This document shows positions 1 through 12,700 of a stretch of DNA of 64,000 nucleotides, one piece after another (the first letter of the stretch is position 1; each line of letters opens with the position of its first letter). The translations under genes and the position numbers were made by a program. The stretch is taken from contig WPIO01000037.1 in the NCBI GenBank assembly GCA_009760855.2, positions 1,385,501 to 1,449,500 of the forward strand, given 5' to 3'. This DNA is from Cristatella mucedo. Its lineage: Eukaryota; Bryozoa; Phylactolaemata; Cristatellidae. The notes beneath the pieces were generated by a model that was given only the letters and a program-made list of their open reading frames with translations, was not told the DNA's origin and ran no database searches.

Positions 1-460
1 ACTGCGAAAGCACTAAAAATATAGTTCGTTCGATTCATTACACGGGTCTGCATGGTATCGGTTGCCTGGCTTTTGTTATTAGTTTTCAAATCTGCATCAC
101 AAATGATGACCAGTGGTGTACTTTGTTTTACGTAGGCACGTCAGACTTGGTAGATGTTGTCCATCAAAAAGATCGAGTGCACTTTAATATTACGCATTAT
201 GTATAATTATATATACTTTCATTAGGTTTACCTGTTGCAGTCTCCTAATGAAATGAATGTTGTGTTATTTTTCCAGAACAATTGCCGTTTTTTGGCGGAT
301 ATAGTTGTTTAAATCAATAGATATTTGTGATTTATAGTGCCAAGGGAGTGTAAAAACTCTCCGCATATATTTTGCTACATCTGCGTGAGATTTTTGACGA
401 GAGAGCAGCAGCTACCGATTACTACGTTGATCCATAGTGCTATACCGCCTACCTCGAATG
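1..460. other. no gene seen
   Basis: Moderately AT-rich sequence with no convincing reading frame, repeat or RNA gene. Nothing is supported here. Confidence 0.5.
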
Positions 461-463
461 AAA

Positions 464-517
464 ATCAGGATAAGACATGTGCACCTGGGACCCCAGGTGC
501 ACATGTCTCATCCTGAT
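464..517. repeat. near-perfect palindrome, 26-bp arms
   Basis: The left arm 464-489 and right arm 492-517 are reverse complements with one mismatch, separated by two bases. The core contains CACCTGGG and its complement. It can form a long hairpin or cruciform. It is not part of any repeat family seen elsewhere in the window. Confidence 0.8.
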
Positions 518-649
518 CGCACACAGGTCGTACTGTTTAGTTCCCCTATGTAATGCATCTTGCCACGGTTTGTAATGTAATGTATCTCCGCCTGTAACTT
601 CAAAAAGCCATCAAGATAATGTGGGCGTTACGTATGAAAGTTTTCTATA

Positions 650-829
650 GGTGAGCTGTGATGGCACACTAGGTAAGGCGGTTGCTTTCACGACCTCAGT
701 CCCAAGGTCGTGGGTTCGATTCCTGCGGTGGGCGATTCTTTATCGCCACTGCAAGCGGTGGTGATAGCCGTAAAGGCTCTTCTGTCGCTATACAAAAAGA
801 GGCTGTTTAATCAGCTAGGATTTTTTTTT
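650..829 (+). mobile_element. SINE-1 copy (tRNA-derived SINE)
   Basis: The head carries a pol III A-box-like motif near 662-674 and a perfect B box, GGTTCGATTCC, at 713-723. The body contains a GCCACTGCAAGCGGTGGTGATAG-like hairpin, followed by a conserved segment reading CTATACAAAAAGAGGCTGTT, and a T-rich end. At least five other copies occur in the window (7.6, 28.9, 40.7, 42.6 and 43.2 kb), so this is an interspersed family and not a functional tRNA gene. It is the best preserved copy together with that at 43.2 kb. Confidence 0.85.
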
Positions 830-1545
830 ATAGGGCACTCACAGCCTAAGCGGCTTCGTCTCACAGGCAACTAAGAGAAAGTGTGAAGCATAGCAGAGTC
901 AGGAGAGCGGTTGAGGTTGTGTGTAGCATGGAAGTAGCAGCTCAGGACCGCTGAAAAAGATGAGCCGTAGTCTGCAGCAGGAAAGTAGTTTTCGTTGCGT
1001 AAGATCGTGGAGGCGAGTTCCACAGTCTACGACCTGCAGAACTAAAGCTTGTGTCGCCAACGGTCTTTAAGCGGAGGAATGGAACAGCTAATTTATTTCT
1101 CCCCTAGTTATCTGTCGATGGATCCGGCCTAATTTAGTTGATGAGGTTTTCTTCCCCTAGCAGGCAGGTAATCGGACCGTGCAGGACGAGGAGGCTGAAA
1201 CTGGTGCCGCAGTTCAGCTAGGTATGGAGGAGCCAAGCCGTGGCGGGCCTTGTGGGTCAGTGTACGAACTTTGCTCTGTATCAGTTGATCAACCGGCAGC
1301 CATCCAAGGTCTTTTCGCAAAGGAGACGCGTGGTCAAACCTCTGGCACTTAAAAGCTAGCCTTGCAAGTCAAACTCATAGCCATTTGCAGTGGTCTAGTT
1401 GCTTTTTTTTGGTGGCCCAGCCAAAAGTGAATTACAGTAATCAAGCCGAGACAGAGCTAAGGAGCTAGTTAAAAATATTTTTTGGTTGCAAGCCACCAGG
1501 GAAGACAACTTCAGCTGTTGGCGAATGCGATATTGTCAGAGAGAG
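830..1545 (-). mobile_element. LINE-B fragment, reverse transcriptase C-terminus and 3' end
   Basis: On the minus strand a frame at 1320-1129 carries the block LGWLPVDQLI and then KV..L.HK...G.APPYL, typical of the C-terminal part of non-LTR retrotransposon reverse transcriptases. The element ends at about 830 with a tail (GCCGCTTAGGCTGTGAGTGC on the minus strand) that also appears at 8.56 and 51.65 kb. It is 5'-truncated and abuts the SINE-1 copy, whose T-rich end lies at the junction. The exact 5' limit is uncertain. Confidence 0.6.
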
Positions 1546-2286
1546 GTTGAATCAAACTTCCGCTCGTCATGCTCCAGCCCGGCGACGGTGACGTGGCAGC
1601 GGGCGGCGTAGGTGAGGTCGGGGCGAGAGGTAGCCTACCGCCCAAGTCTCGGTTACAAACTTACGGTAAACGCTGGCGTGCAGCAGCGCGGTGTCAGCGT
1701 AGCTTGCCGCACGCAAGCTAATTCGTGCGTACAAATGGCTTAATCACTCATGGTCGGCATGAATTTGCAATTTTGCATACACGTGCGCAGAGGTAGGCTA
1801 GAAGGAAATAAAAATAATCGGCACGCAAAAATGTCCGCTCACCTGACGCGACGGATGACAGCAGCACTGAGGTTAAGAGCGGCGGACTAGAGAAAGACCA
1901 CCCGAGTAACGCTTGGCTGCAGAAGAACTTCCAGAGTGACACGCACCAAGGTTTTAAAATCTTATTCTTAAAGTTACGCTCGTACCTAAAGTGTCCGTGT
2001 AGCGCCGAAGCCGTCTGTTAGGGAAAAAATACCCACGGGCTGGTGCCGGAATTGCGCACGCGGAGGGTTTACGCTGCGGACCGCCGGCGGTGTCCATGGT
2101 ATCTGGTACTACTTAGGTCCCGGACATTGACGTAAGTAAGCGCGTGCCTCTTACGCAACGAGATTAGCACGCATGCAAACAGCTGTGACAGCAAATTAAA
2201 GGCGAGACGACTCGTGCCGTACGAGCGTGGGGGAGGAGACACCAGAGCCCGCTACTAATTAAGCTTCCGCTTCCGTCTCACCTAAA

Positions 2287-2293
2287 GGGGCGG
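2287..2293 (+). promoter_or_regulatory. possible GC box upstream of the reductase start
   Basis: GGGGCGG lies about 35 bp upstream of the ATG at 2328, in a CpG-containing stretch (about 2040-2330). It is a weak motif and no TATA box is evident, so it is only suggestive of a promoter or 5' UTR element. Confidence 0.25.
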
Positions 2294-2327
2294 TGTCCTT
2301 ACATCCGCTTTTGCTCCGGAGCTCCTC

Positions 2328-2489
2328 ATGGAGCCGCTCGCTTGGAGCGCTTGGGACAGTCCCGCAGTAATAGGGGCGGCCGGAATTTTGTTCATTGTCG
2401 TGGCTATTTATATACGGTTTGTTGCACTTAAGCCTGCCACCAGAGACGTTAGGAGCTATTCCGCAAAATATCCCGATGACAAACTTAAG
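2328..2489 (+). CDS. reductase exon 1: start and membrane anchor
   Basis: Encodes residues 1-54. A short polar start is followed by a hydrophobic helix (residues 13-29, AVIGAAGILFIVVAIYI) and then a basic flank, which suggests a signal anchor. The exon ends AAG|GTAAAA in phase 0. Confidence 0.8.
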
Positions 2490-3233
2490 GTAAAAGCGCG
2501 TGCCTTTCGCTGTAGCGAATGAGCCCGGCATGCTGCGTCGCTGAAATTACTCGAGTCGCATGATTTTTTCGCCACGAGTTTGCTTAGACCATGCGCAGAG
2601 ATCGGGTGCTCGCCATTCGTTCCGCCAGCATTTGCGTTTGCAATCCGATCTGCAGCCTGCAGTCTGTTGCGAGACGAAACCCAGGAAATATTTAACCAAC
2701 TAGTTACATAGTGCGCTCCCGACAAGCGCGCGCGTGTCTCGCTGGTTTAGCTCTTGTCAACTCACCTTTTAAAGCGAGTTCTCAAGACAGCCAGCCGTCA
2801 GTCGCCTGACCTCTGGGGGAGGAGGCAGAGACACACGTCCGTGAGGTGGAATTCCACAGACGGCAGCCTACTTGGTGAGGTGGCTACGTGCGTCGATGCC
2901 TGGCGTTTCAGCGATCGTCTCGAAACAGGTCTCCTACGTCGCGGCATCTGGCGAGCGGGCCTGATTAAATGTAGATCTTCCCGAGATAGAGATTCGGGTA
3001 CTTCGGCATTATATTCAGTTTGAATTTCAGTATTAAGCGTGTATACACTGCACTCTCTCGGTAGAGTGCCAGCTTGCTGGCTCCAGCCACGGATTGATGA
3101 CGAGCTGGTTTGGTCCAGCGGTTAAGGTGCTCGCCCCGACCAAGGTCTTACTGAAGTTGTGGGCTCGAGCCCCCGAGGCATATGTGAAGCGCCTGAATAG
3201 AGATTAAGTTCTCTTGGGGAGCTATATAAATGA

Positions 3234-3264
<31 letters not shown>

Positions 3265-3501
3265 CTCGATAGACTCATCCCAGGCTGCTGTTCACTGCAT
3301 GGCTTCTCAGTGATATAATGGCACTTAGTCCGGTCGCACTGTCGGCATAAGAGCACTTGTTGACGTAAGAGCACTTGTTGGTGTGTGTTCGTTTATGGAT
3401 GGTAACAGTCAGGTTATGAGCATTTATTCCGCTACAGTAGTAGTAGTAGCAGTAGCAGTAGCAGTCCAGTATCAGTAGAGGACAGAGAGACACACACACA
3501 T

Positions 3502-3594
<93 letters not shown>

Positions 3595-3679
3595 CAGAGA
3601 CAGAGAGACAGGGCGAGAGAGAGCAAGAGAGAGAGAGAGAGAGAGTGAGAGAGAAAGAGAGAAAGAGACAGACAAACAG

Positions 3680-3731
<52 letters not shown>

Positions 3732-6700
3732 AAGGTCCGATCAGGTCGAACGGCAGGCAGAAAATGGTGCATTTACTTAGCCCAAGCCCGGGAGGGAAGT
3801 ATCCTCTGTCTGCCACCGCAAAACGGATGCAGGTATGGGCATATCTGATATCGAGACGGATCGACCTTGCAGTTGGCTCAGCGATTGGGTAGCCTGCGGT
3901 TACTGCAGCCCCCCTGACGAATGACTTTCGCATGCACCGGGTCGCGATACATGACTTCATTAGCAGATGGCAGTAGGCCAATGCACGTCTTACATCGAAG
4001 CCATGCAGAATCCTATGATGTTGTGGAGGAGTCTGACTGCTGGAGCTTTCGAGTGGAATTGAGGCACTTTTTGGAACTGAGATGTTGGCGAATGTATTTT
4101 GTACGTTGTCCTAAAGTCTTGGGCAGACAGAGAAGAAAGCGATGCCACATTCCTGTCGTTAATGTGAGACACTAATAGCGGTCGAGCAGTCGTGCTTACT
4201 ACTGAGCTTCCGGATCAGAGAGAGAGAGAGTGCTCATAATCACAATGTGCTTGTTCTAAACAGGGTCGCCGGTTAGATCACTATGACGTGGTCATCGTCG
4301 GTGCTGGCCCTGCCGGAGCCACATGTGGCTATTTCTTGGGTAAGTATTGATCGATCAGTATAGCTGCCAGGAAGAGTCTGCCCATGTAGGGCTTGAGCTT
4401 CGCGGCTGCTGGGCAGTGGTGGGCGAATCTGGTGAAAGCTGCTTTGCTCCGTGCCGACCTGCTTGCTAGCTTGAGATTGGCACGAGACAAGATTGGCGCA
4501 AGAAAATGTTTCGATCGCACTATTTGCAGCAGCCGGCGGTGCTAATTGTCTGCTGCTGGAGAAGAAGACTTTTCCAAGAGAAAAGTACTGCGGGGATGCA
4601 GTCTGCAAGACAGGCATCGAGATTCTCCAGGAGATGGGCGTCTATGAGGGCCTAATAAAGCAGAACAAGGCGCGAGTGGTGCGTATGTCGCTGTCCTCGC
4701 AGCTGCAAGTCGGTTTGTGTCGCCCCGTCTTGCCTTCCCCTTGCATGCTCGTGGCCGGAGAGGAGAGGCCCAGGCTTCCGTGACATGCCCCGGTGCCAGT
4801 GGGCAGCTGTCACGGTGTGCCGTGGTGCAGTGCTGTGCTACTGCGGCACTGAGCCCTCCAGCCGCGTCATTGGTTCCAACGTGGCCGCACGTGCTCCGGC
4901 TGCTCTGCCCAGCATTTGCCGGTTGTTTTTCTTAGCCGATGCCCGAGGCTGTCTGCCCCTACATGTGTGTGCCCTGCTGTCTTGCTGCTTGCCCCCAATC
5001 TTTTCTGTGCTCACCGTCGCATGCCGTCGAGGTCGGCAAGGGGACGGAGAGGAAACTGTGCTCTCATCCAAGCTGACGGTCCTTACCTAATTAAGAAAGC
5101 AATGACCTGACTGCACCTTCTACCTGTTGAGCCGGCCTCCCGTCGCTCGTGCCATTGCCTTGCTGCCCTTGGGCAGCATAAGCCGAGCAGGCACGCTATG
5201 CCTGCTCGGCTTCGGGGAGCCGCAGCTGCTTGCAAGCGTGAAGCACATGCCCTGGGAATGGCTCGAGATAGGAAAATGGCTTGCAGCTTTTTTCATTCAA
5301 GATACTCGATGGGGAAGGGGTGCTGAACAGAATTTCACCCTGAGCAGAGAAGGATTCGGCTAGAACCTCTGAATGCTACCTGTTCAGTGGCTGAGCAAAC
5401 CTCTGCTCTTACCGATCGCGCTATCGAGGCAGCACTTTCCATGGCAACAGTCAACATAAGGCTTACACCCGTATCTTTGGTTGTTAAGTACTCGAGCCGA
5501 ATATTCCAGTGTGTGCTGCTGCCTGAAAAGAATGGAAAGTTTAATTTTTTTTCAATTGCAACTGGTCGCCATTTCTGCATCCGCTTTATCGGCCCTGGTC
5601 GGCGACCAGAGATGCCATCGGCTGTTCGACTTGTGTGAAGTTCTATATATAACGATAGATAACTTTTGCAAGAGCTCTGCTACCTGAATGCTTGTGCTGC
5701 CTTCAGAGAGGTTGCAAGAAAAAGTAGCAAACAAGTGACCACGTGGGCTGACATGCCAAGCTGTCCGCACCTCTGCATGCCGATTTGCTTTAGGCCGACA
5801 GCGGAGGTCTTTGTAGCCCTGGCGGTCTCAGCTACATTGGCAGAAGTCACGCTATTCTCGGTGACATTCCAGCTGCCTTAGCCTGCAAGCGGATACACTT
5901 GGACGAAGCAATAGCATCAGCTGCGAGAAGGTGAGCACCTGCTTCTCTGTGCGGCTGGCATGTGCTCACACTCGCTGTCTCTGCTCTCCTAGGCCAGCCT
6001 TACCGGTGAGTGGGGATGCTTTATTCGGTTGCCTCCTGCGTCGCTGCAATTTTGAACGCTACACTCCTTGCGTAATTTAGTTGTCATATTTTAATGCATA
6101 TCTGCATATGCACCATTGCTAAGGGCTTCGGGAAACTTGGTGCTCGACTACGAGACAGCACGACAGCGAGACAAGACAAGGGCTGACCGTGGCCGAGCGC
6201 GTGCCCGAGACACTCCGCTGTAGGGCTGGAGCGCGCGACATTCTGCTGTAGGGCTGGAGCGAGGCTCGTCGAGAACTCGCCCGTCGCTGGGGCCACTTTC
6301 GACGAAGACGCTGGCCTTTGGACGGTCAACATCGAAGGGAGCGAGAAGTCGTATCGAGCCCGGGTACGCGGACTCGTTTGATCACGCTGCTGCTGCACAT
6401 GCTGCTGCTGCCGAGTGCTCGTTGGCCGAGTCGCTATGTCCCTTCCTACCTCTCTGTCTGTATTGGGTATGCGCGAGGTGGTGCCGTCTGTGATTAGGTG
6501 CTGGTGTGCGCCGACGGTGCACCGTCCAAGCTTGCCATGCAGCTGGGGCTCGTCACGCGGCCGCCGGACGGAGTCTGCTCGCGCGCTTACGTACCTCCGG
6601 CAGCACACAGCTTCAATGCCGACGGTGTCATCTTCTACAACCGAGGCCTGCTACCGGGTGAGCTGTACTGCACGGGCCAGCAAACCGCTGTGTGCAGCTG

Positions 6701-9700
6701 CTCATTTGTACGAAACGATGGCAGCTGACGAAGGATTACGTCCTTTAGGGTTGTCGTAAAGCAAGGCGAGAGGAATGCGAGAGAGAGAGCACGAAGCATC
6801 ACTTGTGGATCGCCTGACAGTCGTGGCAGCAATGGCTTACGACTGCTCGGGATCCGGTCTCGGTCGATGCTAGCAGCAACAGTGCATGCCGAGTCGATCG
6901 GCTGACTCCCATTATAAATATAACTAGAAATAATTCACTTGCATAGCTCACTAACAGAACTTACATCTCTATTCAGGAGCTTTGAATATGCCTTGGGGCT
7001 CGAGGCTGCGACCGAGGTTGTCACATACACTCACCTTGACCTTGGTCGAGCCGAGCACCTTATTGACCCCGACCGATTGGCAGCCGTGGCTGGCCCCGAT
7101 CGGCAAGGCCTCGGCGGCCACTTCTTTTTCGGGCTCGTCTCTCGCTTGCATTCCGAGGAGGCTTGGCGATGCTGTCGAGGGCAACCTGCCGGGCAGGCAG
7201 CGAGCTTGATGTGCACCTCCTTCAGGCGAAAGCAAACACGTTTCGCCTCCGTACAGGTTACGCTGCCCTGTTCCGCCATCCGAACAATGAGCTCAACTAC
7301 TGCGTCTACCTGATACCAGGAAACCCAAAGATTGATCTGGGCAAAGACCTGCCTTACTGGCACGACTACCTGATGAAGCAGGATCCCAACATCAGTCGAG
7401 CTCTCAGCGGCGACAAGGAGCAGATCGAGCGGATGAAAGCCGGTGAGCAGCAGATGCTGGCAGCCGAGGCGGCAGCAACGGTGGGGCCGTAGGCGTAGCA
7501 GCGGTTTTGTGAACGGCCTTATTAGCTGATGATCGGCTGAAGCGTACTCTGGGCCTGCCCTGGCCTGGGTCTTAGCCCAGGCGGTAAGGTGCTTGCACTT
7601 CACGACCTAGGGGTCGTGGGTTCGAGTCCTGCTGCTGACAATCAATCCTTCTTTGCCTGCTGCAAGAAAGGCAATGTAGCCGTAACGGCTCTTCGGCCTT
7701 TTATACAAATGAGGCTGTCTAATCAGCCAATCTTGGCATTTACAAGGAATGGAGCACAGTTTTAGATACACGACCCTTTTTTGTAATCGATTTTTATCGA
7801 GTAGTTTCTTTCCTGAGCCCAGTCGCCTTCTGCCGTTGTTAATGCAGGGCGACGTCAAGTCCCAAAATAGCGGTCGTCAGGCTGTGCAGACTTTGTGCTA
7901 TGTTCCATCTAGTGCGAGTGAGCCCGTAAATGTGACCCCTTTTGCAAGTACTTCACTAGTGAGAACAACTAGGAGAGGACGAGGAATGGGACATTTGCAT
8001 ACATTGGCCAGCAGTGACCTGGGCGAAAACGAAAAATTAACGGCACAGAAAGCGCCGTCTGTTTGCAATAAAGGCTTCATGCTGCAGTTTGTCGCTGTAA
8101 GCTGTTTTAAGTACTGCAACGAATGGCGTGCAGTGGCATCTGTGCCAGGATGGAACCAGGCCGCAAGCGCAGCGCTGGTAGCGCTGCTAGTCCTTGCCGA
8201 CTCGTGACGAATACAGATGACAAATGTCATGAACCTCGTGTCGCGGCGAGAGAACTGTAGGCGACGCAGCAATGCACGCACACATTCTGTCAGTGAGGAG
8301 TCAGCACAGGAGGAATGAATAGCACCCACACCTTGCGTTAACCTGTCCATATTCGCTGCCCAGGGAAGTCCACTCGACGTCGACAGAGGATTACATGCAT
8401 CGCGAATCATCCATGGCTTACAACGACACTCGTAAGGTGCCCAGGCCACCATTCAACTTCGGAGTGGCACAAAGCTTCGGACGAGCGACTCTGGCCAAGG
8501 GCACAACAGACTGTCTATTACACGACTCGAGCTTCTAGGCATGAGATGAAGTCTGTTGGCTACCGAATGCATACCGAAGCCGCTTAGGCTGTGAGTGCGC
8601 AATACAAAACAATCCTGCGTAACACCCACATAGTCTTTATGGCTTTGTGGAGTTACAGACGGAGATACATTGCATTACATTAGGCCGCCGAACCACAGAG
8701 GATCACTTAACCGGTTCCAGAGCCGAACCTCAGGTACTTAAGATCTCGGCAGTCACAATCTGGTGCCGATGGGGATCGCCAACGTTTCTGTACTCCACAT
8801 GTATCCAGGGCTCGTTCGCCGGAGCTGCCCCTGTGTCGTCGGTGTTGCTACTTGTCCCGTTTTGCTTCTCCCGGTTGCGTGCAGCTCTGGCTGCCACCAT
8901 TACAGGAGTCCGTGAGCAACTGTCGCAGTGCTCAGGGTGCGCTACTGTCTGCACTTTTGTCCGTTCGTTCGTCTTCGAGACAGCTGGGGCAAGTCATCAG
9001 CCCGGGTTTGGTGGCCGAATCTGCAGCTGCAGTCAGAGGGGAAGAGGAAGAGGAGGCAGCAGCAGAGCCTCGGCAGCCTCTGCCACTGCAGTTCACTGGC
9101 TCAGGCCGCCCAAGTTTCGCTTCGGGCGTCACGTGCTGCATCGTGTGCACTGCAGAAGTGCTGACACTGTCGATTAGCTGCCCGTATTCGGTGTGCATAG
9201 CCTCTGCAGCTGCTGCATATCGTGAGCAGGGGGGAGGCATAGGCAGACCTTTGCTCTTGTTGACCTCGGCGGCGGGCAATGCTTGGACCGGCACGGTGGG
9301 CGGCACTTGAACTACTGTGGCCGCGCCAGCGATCTGCCCGCTGGCTGGATGCAGCCTCGGTCGTCTTGTGCCTGCGCATGCAAACGCTTATGGATGTTTG
9401 AAATTCATCTGCCTATGGGCAACAGCTTGCATGCCGGCTCCTTGCTTGCAAGGCTGCTGCTGCTGGCTGCGAGTTCATTTCGTTCCAATGCGGTCCCCCG
9501 AACGCTTCCATGCTTACGTGCGGATGCTTTCCCACCTTTGCTTCCTCTCCTCGAGCGCTTCAGGCAGCCTGCGGCTCGGCGGTGAGAGGGTCACGTACGG
9601 CGACCACGTGCTGGTGATTGGCGATGCGGCTGGCATGATCGATCCAATGACAGGTAACGCACGCCTAGTGCGACGGCGGCGGGTAGGGGTCGCGTCACAG

Positions 9701-12700
9701 AATGCTAGCGACTGGCCACTCTCTGCAGTGTACAGACTGTACAGGCTGTACGTACAGGCTGCGAAGCTGCCATTCACACTGGAAGCTAGCTGCAGTGCAC
9801 ACCTTGAGCAAAGTAAAGATCCGGGAGACCTTCCATCCCGCAACAAGGCTAGCTGGGATTTTAGGGATTTTTTTTGCAAAATCTCTGGCTGACAGCTAAG
9901 AAGACTATACAACTTTCGATGGCCTCGACACTTAACAAGGAAAAAGAAAGCAAGAGCCAAATCCCCTCGGGTGTCTTGCAGCAGGAGCCTGTTTGACTCA
10001 TGGATCGTAGTGGATGTGGGAGATGGCAAAGAAGGGACCCATTCATAGAGTCCCCAACTCTTCCATCATGTTCAACGAGTGCCCGATGTGACCAGTGCCT
10101 GGGCGCGAGCATTCACCACGATTGCTTGCGGCCTGGGGTGCAATGCTTGGCCGTGGGCGGCTTCGGTTGGCCTCACCCACAGCTGGATGTAGGATCGAGC
10201 AAAGCAAGCCAGTCGTGCAGGCTCAGTGCACGTCAAGCGCAGTCTCGATGCAGAAGGCCATCTGCAGCAGCAGCAGCACCTGACCTCGGCCAGTGGGTGG
10301 ACGCCTTCAATCTGGCTGCCTCTCCGAAAGGCTCCTTGACCCTCAGCCGATGCAGTGGGGGTGTGTGCAGCCTTGCACCTTGCCCACGTCTCTCTGTTTG
10401 GTCTGAATCCGACAGCCGTTTACTCGGTCAGATAAGCCTATGCCCCCTCCCCGAAGTCACAAGACGTTGATCACAGGTCCTCTCGTTCAGCCTGCTTGGC
10501 TGTGGGGTTGTGGGCATGCTGGCTGAGTGGCAGATGCTGCCAGTGCCACGCAAGCGCACCGTTGTCAGAGAGGCTAACCCTTTGGATCTTTTTCTTAAGC
10601 TGAAGGCTGGGTTCTTTCTCCCTTTACTGGCCGGCACATGCATTTTAACTGTTGCAGGCCAGGCCACAGCTTAATCTAGTTTGGTCCAGAAAGCAGAGTA
10701 GGCGGTCAATGCTTCCACCCTTTTCGGTGTGCTGCTGATGCCCGGTAACCTGGCATACATGACTACTGCTTTTAGGTGTTACGTAGTCGGCTTTGCAGTA
10801 TTACTGGAATTGAAATAAGCTCGAAGTGAGCAGAAGTCACCAATGCTACCCATTCTGCTATTTTTTACCATCTTTTCTTAAACAATATTACTACACGATG
10901 ATCACTTTTAATCATCGTTTACACAGCTCGAAATGTGCTCATTACTCACCCATAGCCAGGCTTTGCTGTCCCGTAATACTGTTCTCTGTTCGTGTGGCTA
11001 GCTCACTATCGGACCAAGTTTCGGTGACAGCTGGCACATGCCACTTTTACTAGGTGAAGGCATCCACCATGCAATGGATTCTGGCAAGATGGCTGCACAT
11101 TTTCTTCGTGAATGTATTGAAGCAGGATGCTATGACGAAGACGTGATGGCGATTTTTCAAGAGCGATGGATGGCCAAGTTTGGAAGTGACTTCAAGTGGT
11201 ACGTCTGATGTGAAGCATCTTAAGCGGTTGTTGTTATTGATCGATGGCTCACATGACAAGTGCCGAAGCTCCTGCCACGTTGTTTTGCCTATCTCATTCC
11301 CGGTTGTTTGCTGCATTTGCATAGGCCGGCTGTTCGGGAATTTACAGCTGCAGTACTGCCCTCGGGAAAGCCCACTCATAGAAACAGCCTGTGCGTCTCA
11401 CACGGAACCAACTCGTATGATTTCCATCTACACCTGCATTCACACTTGCATTTTGGGCCTTTGCATATGCTAAATCTCCTAGACTCTCTTGAGCCGTCTC
11501 ATTTAAAGGTCTGTTTGGCTAATTACAGGCCAATTACATAAGAATAAAAATATAACAGTTCATTAGGGGTGGACAAATGCTGTGAGGAACAGGTCGGTTT
11601 TCAGCCTTTTTTAATGTCGATAAGGTAGGTGATGTCATAATGTCAGTCGACAACACTTAGTGCGATAGGAAGCCTAATTAGGAAGTATTTCATATAGGTA
11701 GGCCGTAGCCCTGAACCATTGCAGAGCAGTGCCAGTGATGCCACAAAGGGCGCATCTGACCAGCATGCCGTTAGAGGCAACAAAGGAGCTTTCCTTGCGA
11801 TGTATTTAGCTCGAGCATGATATCGAGCTGCAGTTTGCCCAATTGGACCTACGACTTGTGCATGTGTAGCGCACAGGCCGGGACTCCACGATGAGCATGC
11901 ACCAAAAGCCGGAGAACACACTTAAATTTTAAGGCTGCACAAAACCGATTGATGCATAGACGGCTTACCTACACTGGATGTTTCTATTGCAAGTTTATGA
12001 CGAACAGCATGCTAAGCTAGACGTTGATTTCTTTCTTTGCTTTGCTTTGCTTTCTCTGCTTTGCTTAGCTTCGTAACATTGCAAACATTCAGGCTTGCTT
12101 AGATAAGGAAACCACAGCCAAGTTGGTGCACAAACTTTTGACTCACTGTCTGTTACTTCTATAACTCAATACTTGCAGGTCTTCCTGAATATGCAATTAG
12201 GCACTGTTGGTTTATAATTTTGCAGCTAGGCATGTCGATCGTGAACTTCACAACTGCCAAATTACCACCTATCACCAACCTGCACTGGCTCCCCATCAAA
12301 CAGTATATCGACTAAAGGTTCTGTGATTCGTTTTATTTTCTTGCTCCTATCTCAGTGGAAGACTCCCGTGTATTGACGTGGATGGACAAAGATAATCTGA
12401 GGTACCTCTAAAATATGAGATACCTCAGGGCTCCGTGCTAGGTCCAGTTCCTTTCACGGTTTATAATAAAATAACAATAATAATAATAATGCACTTGATA
12501 AAGCACCCTCAGAGAACTTAATCTCTTTCTAGGCGCTTTACATTTGCTGTAAAGTGAAATGCAATTGAATGGTAAGCAAAATCATGCTTGAAAAAACAAA
12601 CAAAATGAATAATATGGTTAGGGGTGACATGCACAGGGTCAGCATGCAAATGTGGTTAGTGGCAGCATGCACAGTGTCAGCACACATAAGCACATCAAGG

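Noticed and set aside
650-735. tRNA gene
   Set aside because: A and B boxes are present, but the same head with a common non-tRNA body occurs many times, and no good acceptor stem closes.
3275-3981. Long Ser/Leu/Cys- and Arg/Glu-rich frames on both strands
   Set aside because: They arise from the (CA)n/(GA)n microsatellite, which is open in many frames.
8647-9379. Several 90-176-codon overlapping frames
   Set aside because: They lie in reductase intron 7, overlap on both strands, and show no motif.
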